IMG/VR virus record: IMGVR_UViG_3300046816_000422 | Location: 1-42,723 of that record | DNA length: 42,723 nt | Reading direction: 5' to 3' (one strand) | Source: a virus | In this document: piece after piece, positions 36,886-42,723 of the stretch | How the letters are laid out: each line of letters begins with the position of its first letter | Numbering within the stretch: the stretch's first letter is position 1 | The notes under the pieces: generated by a model | What the model was told of the DNA's origin: nothing | Database searches by the model: none | What the model saw: only the letters and a program-made list of their open reading frames with translations | Position numbers and translations under genes: made by a program

Positions 36886-38088
36886 CTACCTGTGGGGCCC
36901 GCCGCCGGCCGCCTGTTCCATCGCGGCTCGAGTCGGGAACGGGTTCCTGGCCGCCTTCCCCTGTTCGGCTTTCATCCGGGCGACCGCGGCGCGGGCCGCA
37001 GCTGCGCTGACTTCGGATTCCTTCCTGATCGCTTCTTCGAGCTGGGCCCAGCCTTTCGCCGACGTCGGGTAACCGTGCCCCGATGCCTTGACCAGGCTGT
37101 GACCAGTGGCGACCGCATTCTGGTGGCGTTCCTGAATGGTGCGTTTCTCCGACGCCGTCAGGCCGCCCGTCTTGCTGGTTTTGTAGTGCTGCGCGGTGAC
37201 CTGCTGCGAGCGCCGTGTCGTCTGCGCGTTCTTGGCCTCGATCGCCAGCCGTTCCTGCGCCTGCTGCGCCGAGATCTGCCCGGCCTGGACCTGTCGCTGC
37301 AGGTTCGCCTGAGTGACCGCCAGCGAGGCTCGGGCCTGCTGGGCGGAGATCGCCGCTTCCCGTTTGGCCTGCGCCATCTTGCGCTGTTCGAGCGCGAAGC
37401 CGCGATCGGATTCGCGGATTTTCTCCAGGTTGCCGACCTTCGCCTGGCCCTTTTCCTTGCGCGCCGCGGCGAGGTTGGAGAGGATTTTTTCGCGCCGCTG
37501 ACCCTCTTCCTTGCGGGCCTCGATCCCCTGCATCCGGGCCGCCGTGCGACGACCGCCGAGCGAGGCGAGGTAGGAGGCCTGGTTGCCGGCGATCGGCGCC
37601 GTCAGCCCGACCCGAGCCCGTTCGGCCGCGGAGCCGGCCTGGGCGGCCTGGGAGATCCCGGCCGCGTTGGTGGGACCGCCGACCAGGGCGGCAAGGGAGG
37701 CGTCTTTGCCGGCCAGTTCGGAGACCTCGGCCTGGCCGCGGCCGCCGGCTTCGGCGAGCTGTTTGCTGACCGCATCCTGGGCAGTTTTGAAGGCGGTGTT
37801 GCCGGCGGCCTGGGAGGCGCCGTAGTCACCCGCAAGCTGGCTGTACCAGTGGCCGATGTCGGCCTGGCGCTGCCGAGAACCCTTCGCCTGCTGGCGAGAT
37901 TCGCGGATCGCGGGGTTGAATTCGGTCCCCGCCTCGGCGTTGGCGATCCGGCCAGCCTGGCGCCCGGTGTGTGGCGCGAGGAACTGCGCCACGCTGCCAC
38001 CGCCGCCACCACCACGCCGGACGGCGCGGGTCTGACGGGCGTTGGCGCCCTGACGTTGGATCACCTGCGCGCGAGATTGAACCGGCAT
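36886..38088 (-). CDS. internal virion protein, helical, 400 aa
   Basis: Almost entirely helical and rich in Gln/Ala/Arg/Lys after an Arg/Gly start (QTRAVRRGGGGGGSVAQFLA). Central QQARASLAVTQANLQRQVQA, SAQQAQERLAIEAKNAQTTR segments repeat the Q-A-Q heptad spacing of a coiled coil. C-terminal RNPFPTRAAMEQ resembles the NPY(L) motif of its neighbours. Ejection protein by position and composition. Confidence 0.65.
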   Translation of the reverse strand: MPVQSRAQVIQRQGANARQTRAVRRGGGGGGSVAQFLAPHTGRQAGRIANAEAGTEFNPAIRESRQQAKGSRQRQADIGHWYSQLAGDYGASQAAGNTAFKTAQDAVSKQLAEAGGRGQAEVSELAGKDASLAALVGGPTNAAGISQAAQAGSAAERARVGLTAPIAGNQASYLASLGGRRTAARMQGIEARKEEGQRREKILSNLAAARKEKGQAKVGNLEKIRESDRGFALEQRKMAQAKREAAISAQQARASLAVTQANLQRQVQAGQISAQQAQERLAIEAKNAQTTRRSQQVTAQHYKTSKTGGLTASEKRTIQERHQNAVATGHSLVKASGHGYPTSAKGWAQLEEAIRKESEVSAAAARAAVARMKAEQGKAARNPFPTRAAMEQAAGGGPHR

Positions 38089-38816
38089 TACCTTCTCCTT
38101 CCGAAGAGTGCGCCAGCGGCGCCGTTAGGTGACCGAGATGGAGCGGAGCGACGTACTACTCGCCGTCCGCCGCGACCGCCGCCAGGGCCGACCGCGAGTG
38201 GAGCGGGTTCGGATTGCAGGACACGATCGAGAGCGCCTTCCCTGATCTTGGCGAGCCCGAGTTCATACCCTTTGTTGGCGGTGTTTTTGCCGCGTTCGTA
38301 GGCCGCCTGCCCCGCGGCGTCAGCTGCGGTGAGTGCGTTGAAGCCCTGGTCGTACGTACTGGCGATCTGGTCCTGCGCATTCAACGTCGACCCGGCATAG
38401 AGCTGGTTGCCGGCGGTGTTGAGCTGGCCCCTCGAGCCCGCTTCGCGCTGGCGTTTCAGCATCGCCGCGTCGCTGTAGGGATTGTCGGCGCCGGCCGGGC
38501 CGAGCCCCGACTGTTCCTGTTCGCTGCGCCGTTTGGCGGCCAGGTCGGTCCCGGCTTCTTCGTGTTCGAGCCCGGTTTCGGTGGCTTCGCGCTCGGCCCG
38601 TGCATCCCAGGGCGCCGGAGGAGGCGCGTTGAGGCCGCCGCGGCCGCGACCGGGCCGCCCCGTCTGCCCGCGGGCGCCAGCGGCCGTGTCGCCGCGTGCC
38701 GGCCGTCGACCACCGGCTCCCGGCGGCGGCGGCGTCGCCAACCCGACCGGCCCGCGGCGCACGTTGGGCCTGCGCCCCGCGGCCATGATCTGCTGTTGGC
38801 GGCCCGTGGCGGCCAT
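38088..38816 (-). CDS. internal virion protein, 242 aa
   Basis: N-terminal 80 residues are Arg/Pro/Gly-rich. Then ADNPYSDAAMLKRQREAGSR, GQLNTAGNQLYAGSTLNAQD, a helical domain seen in virion proteins of several actinobacterial phages (NPYSxxAxLxRxxxxAxRGxxNxxAxxGQLYSGxxxNAQ). The NPYS lead is shared with the large ejection protein. C-terminus basic. Confidence 0.65.
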   Translation of the reverse strand: MAATGRQQQIMAAGRRPNVRRGPVGLATPPPPGAGGRRPARGDTAAGARGQTGRPGRGRGGLNAPPPAPWDARAEREATETGLEHEEAGTDLAAKRRSEQEQSGLGPAGADNPYSDAAMLKRQREAGSRGQLNTAGNQLYAGSTLNAQDQIASTYDQGFNALTAADAAGQAAYERGKNTANKGYELGLAKIREGALDRVLQSEPAPLAVGPGGGRGGRRVVRRSAPSRSPNGAAGALFGRRR

Positions 38817-38819
38817 CGC

Positions 38820-39416
38820 CTAGTAGCTCTGCCCCGGAGCGTTCAAAAAGCCGCGACCCTGCGGGTTCACCCGAGCGCCACCGCCTCCACCGCTGCCGCG
38901 GTTGATCTTCGTCTTGGCCGCGGAGAGCATCTGTTTCCGCTGCGCCAGGAGCCGCTGATTGAGGGCGAGCAGTTTCGGGTCGTTCGGGCTGGCCGCGAGC
39001 TGCGCGCGGGCCTGCTGGATTTTGCCGGCGCCACCGAAGACGTGCTGGCGCCAGTCCGCCCCGAAGGCTTTCTGGAGGGTCTGCCGTTCCTGCATCGTGC
39101 GCTGGGCCTGCTGCCCGGTGATCGCGCCCGACTGCACCCGGCGGGTGAGCTGGTGACCGAGCCCCGGCTGTTCACCGCGACCGATCCCGATGCCACCCCC
39201 GCCGCCCGGCTGCCCGCCGCCTCCACCTGGAGCCGCAGCCCGCGGCGCTGACGTGCCGCCGTTGCCGGCGCCGCCCCCGCCGATCGGAGGGCCGCCGAGC
39301 GCAGGAGGCGTACCCGGAGCCACACGCGGCGCGCGCGCTGCGCGACCGGCGCGGGAGATTTCGACCTGGCGCGGCGTGGAACGTCCGCGCGGCGCTGCGT
39401 TTCCTAGAGCGGCCAT
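38820..39416 (-). CDS. internal virion protein, 198 aa, Gly-rich
   Basis: ATG 39416 after AAGGAGA. Residues ~30-85 are a Gly/Pro/Ala linker (PPIGGGGAGNGGTSAPRAAA); 90-160 helical (AITGQQAQRTMQERQTLQKA, GKIQQARAQLAASPNDP). C-terminus GARVNPQGRGFLNAPGQ. First of four internal proteins after the fibre gene; function inferred from operon position. Confidence 0.6.
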   Translation of the reverse strand: MAALGNAAPRGRSTPRQVEISRAGRAARAPRVAPGTPPALGGPPIGGGGAGNGGTSAPRAAAPGGGGGQPGGGGGIGIGRGEQPGLGHQLTRRVQSGAITGQQAQRTMQERQTLQKAFGADWRQHVFGGAGKIQQARAQLAASPNDPKLLALNQRLLAQRKQMLSAAKTKINRGSGGGGGARVNPQGRGFLNAPGQSY

Positions 39417-39445
39417 GTGTGTGTGGTCTCCTTACGATTTGTGGT

Positions 39446-41506
39446 CTAGCCGACCCGTACAGGGTCGACCCGCATCCAGCGATGCCCGAAGAATTTTTCG
39501 ATTTCGGCTTCGATCTTGTACTTGGCCGTCAGGGTGACTGCCGTCAACCCCGTCTTGCGCTTCAGGCGGGAGCCCGAGAGGACGTTGGTGCCGCCGTTGT
39601 TCTGTCGAACCGCGTCAGCGTCGACGGCGGCGGTGGCACCGATTTCGTAGCTCATGAACATGTTGGTCGCCGCGCCGCCGCCGAAGCCCTCGCAGCCGAT
39701 CTCGACGTCGTAGTCACCTTTCAGTGGCAACGCGATAGCCGGTCCAACCGTTGCCAGCGAGACGTAGGCTTTATTTTTCGTAGCCTCGTCGGTTACCACT
39801 TCTTTGAAGAGCGGCGCGCCCCCGACCTTCTTCCACGGGAATTCACCTTCGCCGTCGTAGATGAGATCCCAATAGACGCCGTTGGTTTTGTCGGCGGCAT
39901 AGCAGCAGCGGTCGCCCTTCTTGAGGGCGGCAGCGCCTTCTCCGGTGGGGAGCGCCGTAACGATCCCGAAGTCGCGTGGGGAGGAGAATGAGACGGCAAG
40001 GTGTTTCGCTTCTTCAGCACCCCATTCCGTCGCGCCACTGGTTTCGAGTTTTTCTACTTCGATCACAACCCGTTCGCCGGCTGTGACTTTCTTGATCCCG
40101 GTCACCCGGTAGATCGCGACGTTGTTCCGTTTGCCGACTTCCCAGATGGTGATAACCGAATTCACCGCCAGGCGAGCGAGCATCGCTTCCAGGTTTACGG
40201 CTTCGCCGCTGCCCCCTGGAGTGGCCCCCAAACCGATTTCGGTGACTTCCGACCATTTCGCTTTGTTGGTGCGGAGCTGTTCGGCGAGAGTTTTTTCGGG
40301 TTCGTGGTTTGCCGAGCCCTTGTAGATAAGCGCCGCGCCGTTTTCCCCCGCAGCTCCGGTTTCACCTTTGGCGCCCGCTGCGCCCGCTTCGCCTTTTTCC
40401 CCTTTTTCGCCTTTTTCACCTTTGTCCCCGGCGCGGAGGAATTCGAGCAAGACAATGGAGCCGTTGACGAGCCCGTGGCTGGAGACAAAGGCCACCGTGA
40501 GACTGTCCCAGGTGCCGTTGTCGTTGAGGATCCCCGAGCACTGGAAGATCGCGTAGTTGCTCGGCGTCCCGACTTCGCGCAGGATCAGCGTGCCCTTGAC
40601 CGTGTTAGTCGAGTCGTCCAGCGTCGCCAAATACGATTCGATGTTGTTGCCGTCGCCGTCCGTCTCGGAGATCCGCAGCAACGTCGCCGCGGAGAGCACG
40701 GCGTTGTTGAACTTCAGTTTGCCGGCGCCGGGGTCAGAGGATTCGGTGTTGGTCGAGTAGGTGTATCTGATCCCGCTGGCCCGGCCTTCTTCGCCTTTGG
40801 CGCCTTTGTCGCCGGTCCGGCTGAAGGAGATCACGTAGCGATGGCCTTTGACCATCGGCGTCCCTTCGCCCCGCTGGATGATCGGGAATTCGTACCAGCC
40901 GCCCGCCCCTTTTTCGACCACGGTCCCGGTGATTTCGAGGATCACGAAAGAGCGGGGATCGGAGACGTCACGGATCACGAGCTGGGCGCGATCGTTGGGA
41001 GTGGTCGAGTCGGTCCAGTGAATCAGAAAGGCGCCGAGACCTTTAAGCGTGCTGTTCAGCTCCGTCGCGCTGATGAAGAGCTTCGTCGCTTCGACCGTTT
41101 TGACGTTGTCGAGCTTGAACTTGGTTTCGCCGGGATCGGTGGCTTCGACGTTGGTGTCGTAGACGTAGCGGATCCCGGCGCTGCCGGATCCCCACTTGGC
41201 CTTCCCGTTTTCCCCGATTTCGAGGATTTCCCCAGGTTCGCCCGGCGTCCCCGGTTTGCCCGGTTCCCCGCCTTCCACAGTGACAAACGCCTTGGAAGCC
41301 TGTTCGGGCTGAATCGGGAACCATTCCCGGACCTTGTCGAAGTTCTCCTGCGTCGACCGCCCCGAGATGAAGATCTCGCCGAGCACCTTGCGGAGCGCTT
41401 CGTCGTTGACAGATTCGAGCGCCTGTTTCTCGGGTGCAGTCAACCGCGGCGGCCCGAGCCGACGTGGGTTGATCTGCACGTCCGGCTGGGGGAGAGGTTC
41501 GGTCAT
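39446..41506 (-). CDS. tail fibre with collagen-like repeats
   Basis: 686 aa from the ATG at 41506 (overlaps nozzle stop, ATGA). N-terminal helix, then GGEPGKPGTPGEPGE; two copies of a beta domain beginning GIRYVYDTNVEATDPGE and GIRYTYSTNTESSDPGA; a second collagen-like stretch GDKGEKGEKGEKGEAGAAG; then a C-terminal receptor-tip-like beta domain. Gly-X-Y repeats trimerise. It follows the nozzle gene. Host-recognition inferred. Confidence 0.8.
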   Translation of the reverse strand: MTEPLPQPDVQINPRRLGPPRLTAPEKQALESVNDEALRKVLGEIFISGRSTQENFDKVREWFPIQPEQASKAFVTVEGGEPGKPGTPGEPGEILEIGENGKAKWGSGSAGIRYVYDTNVEATDPGETKFKLDNVKTVEATKLFISATELNSTLKGLGAFLIHWTDSTTPNDRAQLVIRDVSDPRSFVILEITGTVVEKGAGGWYEFPIIQRGEGTPMVKGHRYVISFSRTGDKGAKGEEGRASGIRYTYSTNTESSDPGAGKLKFNNAVLSAATLLRISETDGDGNNIESYLATLDDSTNTVKGTLILREVGTPSNYAIFQCSGILNDNGTWDSLTVAFVSSHGLVNGSIVLLEFLRAGDKGEKGEKGEKGEAGAAGAKGETGAAGENGAALIYKGSANHEPEKTLAEQLRTNKAKWSEVTEIGLGATPGGSGEAVNLEAMLARLAVNSVITIWEVGKRNNVAIYRVTGIKKVTAGERVVIEVEKLETSGATEWGAEEAKHLAVSFSSPRDFGIVTALPTGEGAAALKKGDRCCYAADKTNGVYWDLIYDGEGEFPWKKVGGAPLFKEVVTDEATKNKAYVSLATVGPAIALPLKGDYDVEIGCEGFGGGAATNMFMSYEIGATAAVDADAVRQNNGGTNVLSGSRLKRKTGLTAVTLTAKYKIEAEIEKFFGHRWMRVDPVRVG

Positions 41507-42723
41507 TTCCGTTTCTGTGTGCCGGGCACCCTGGTCTCGCGCAGGTAGCGGGAGAAGCGCTGCACCGACCACGGGCCCGCACCCGAGAACTGGTGGCTGA
41601 AGAGAGTCGCCGTCTGGCCCTCCTGTTTCTGCACCTGGGCGATCGCGGCGCCGGCCCCGAGTTTGTAGACCTTCCCCGCGCCGAGCGCCCCGAAGTCGGC
41701 AGCCACCTTGAGGGTGACTTCCCCGGAGCCCCAGACCTTCGCGTTGGTCAGCGTCTTTTCATCGACGTCACTGATGTCGTAGAAGCCCGACTGCCAGCGC
41801 GGTTCCATCGCCACCACCGCGTCCGCGGTTTCGGCAGGTGTGTAGAAATAGATTTTCTTCTTGGTCGCGTCAGCGGAGGAGAAGAAGAGCCGGGTGCGGT
41901 GCACCGTGGTTTCCTCGTTCCAGGCGCACAGGGAGTTGAGGTTGGCTTTCCACACCGTCCAGCGCAGCGAGCGAAGGTCGAATTTGAGCAGCAGTTCGAC
42001 GTGCACGGCGCCGAGCCCGACGTAGATCGCGTGGTTGGCGAAGGCGATCCCCTTCGCGTCTGACCAGCGCAGGGCGCCGAAGGTGGTCGCCGCGGGCCCG
42101 GTCAAGGCCTGACTGCGGGCGAGGGGTTCGAGCGCTTCAGAGAGCAGCGAGGGTTCGCCGCCGGTCGTCACCCAGAGCCCCTCGTTGGAGACGAAGTAGA
42201 CGCCGTCGCTGCCGGCGACGCAGAGACCGCTACCGAACACCGCAGGTGGCACGAGCCGCGTCCCCAGGTCGACGCTGCGGAAGTTGAAAATCGGCTTGCC
42301 CTGGGTGTCAGCCGAGACGCCGTTGAAGACAAAGAGGCGGGTTTCCTTGAAAGCGAAGACCTGGCCGTTCCACACGCACCCGTCAACGAGCTTCTCGCCA
42401 TCGCCGGGGTTGAGCTGCACGAAGGCGGTCGATTCGTAGGTCTCCCCGGAACCGGGGCTCGAGAACCAGACGTGGGATTCGCTCGAGATCGCACCGTTGG
42501 GGCCGGCGTTGGGGAGCGTCCCGAGCGAGACGAGCCGGTTGCCCTCGTCTATCCAGGTGGCGAGGGAGAGAGCTTTCGGCATCGCTTTCCCGGCGACGCC
42601 GTCGACCGTGGCGGTCGGTTCGGAGAAGTTGGTCCCGTCGTAGCGCTTGATCGTCCCCGCGCCGTCAGCGATGTAGGTGTAGGACGCGGCCGGGGTGCCG
42701 AGCCGGGAGAAGGACAGGTGGTT
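41503..42723 (-). CDS. tail nozzle / DNA-stabilisation-like protein, C-terminal part (continues to 430)
   Basis: Reading frame open at the right edge; 42597-42723 repeats 1-127. Joined to 1-430 it makes the 507-aa protein. This part has repeated beta blade-like units (HVWFSSPGSGETYESTAFVQ, AFKETRLFVFNGVSADTQGK, GSDGVYFVSNEGLWVTTGGE) and ends ETRVPGTQKRK. The first internal ATG (42582) is not the start. Fits the T7 gp12 / P22 gp10 position between adaptor and fibre. Confidence 0.75.
   Translation of the reverse strand, partial: NHLSFSRLGTPAASYTYIADGAGTIKRYDGTNFSEPTATVDGVAGKAMPKALSLATWIDEGNRLVSLGTLPNAGPNGAISSESHVWFSSPGSGETYESTAFVQLNPGDGEKLVDGCVWNGQVFAFKETRLFVFNGVSADTQGKPIFNFRSVDLGTRLVPPAVFGSGLCVAGSDGVYFVSNEGLWVTTGGEPSLLSEALEPLARSQALTGPAATTFGALRWSDAKGIAFANHAIYVGLGAVHVELLLKFDLRSLRWTVWKANLNSLCAWNEETTVHRTRLFFSSADATKKKIYFYTPAETADAVVAMEPRWQSGFYDISDVDEKTLTNAKVWGSGEVTLKVAADFGALGAGKVYKLGAGAAIAQVQKQEGQTATLFSHQFSGAGPWSVQRFSRYLRETRVPGTQKRK
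42597..42723. repeat. terminal direct repeat, right copy (same as 1-127)
   Basis: See the left copy. Removing one copy yields a 42,596-bp circle with an intact nozzle gene. Confidence 0.9.

Noticed and set aside
36583-38301. Plus-strand frame of 572 codons
   Set aside because: Covers parts of three minus-strand virion genes; composition is that of an antisense frame.
1-42723. CRISPR array, insertion sequences, rRNA
   Set aside because: No regularly spaced repeats, no transposase or inverted-repeat-bounded unit, and no rRNA-like sequence were seen.

Overview
The window is a complete or near-complete genome of a double-stranded DNA phage. The last 127 bases (42597-42723) repeat the first 127 (1-127), so the record is a circular or circularly permuted molecule of 42,596 bp cut open inside a tail gene. 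DNA is strongly GC-rich on both strands, GTG starts are very common, and the gene families (short CxxC zinc proteins, RusA, a two-domain lysin with an M15-like and a GH24 domain, an SU10-type adaptor) fit a phage of a high-GC actinobacterium. No host genus can be named from the sequence. The virion module is short-tailed (podovirus-like). It has a 735-aa portal, scaffold, capsid, adaptor, a 507-aa tail-nozzle-like protein, a collagen-like fibre and four internal/ejection proteins up to 1447 aa. There is no tape-measure, tail tube, tail terminator or sheath gene.

Layout. Every gene outside 15.2-17.6 kb is on the minus strand, so it is best read right to left and across the junction. 32.5-28.3 kb: holin-like proteins, endolysin, a second holin-like protein, DUF5662, an anchored HNH-like nuclease, RusA. 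28.1-26.3 kb: a minimal tyrosine recombinase and small genes, bounded by strong hairpins. 26.3-19.2 kb: replication and recombination (winged-helix initiator-like protein, DnaB helicase, Cas4-like FeS nuclease, Sak4-like ATPase, SSB) with several small zinc proteins. 18.9-17.6 kb: a non-coding structured segment with a tRNA-like 3' end, then a terminase-small-subunit-like gene. 17.6-15.2 kb: the only plus-strand operon, a cargo-like block ending in a secreted metzincin protease and carrying two tRNA-acceptor/T-arm-like RNA elements. 14.7-9.5 kb: a chain of overlapping small genes. 9.5 kb-1 and on through 42.6-32.5 kb: terminase, head, adaptor, nozzle, fibre and ejection proteins.

How it works together. 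Head and DNA-delivery genes form one long translationally coupled late unit in which most neighbours overlap by 1, 4 or 8 bases. A hairpin after the capsid gene and terminators at 26.6, 28.2, 28.3 and 28.9 kb divide the leftward transcripts. Replication looks host-polymerase dependent (helicase, initiator-like gene, SSB and recombination proteins but no phage DNA polymerase). The recombinase suggests integration or dimer resolution, but no repressor is recognisable. The least ordinary parts are the two mini tRNA-like elements and metzincin in the plus-strand block, the 104-nt tRNA-like sequence beside the small-terminase gene, the Zn-ribbon/HNH frame break at 19.6 kb, and the shared NPY(L) motifs of the ejection proteins.
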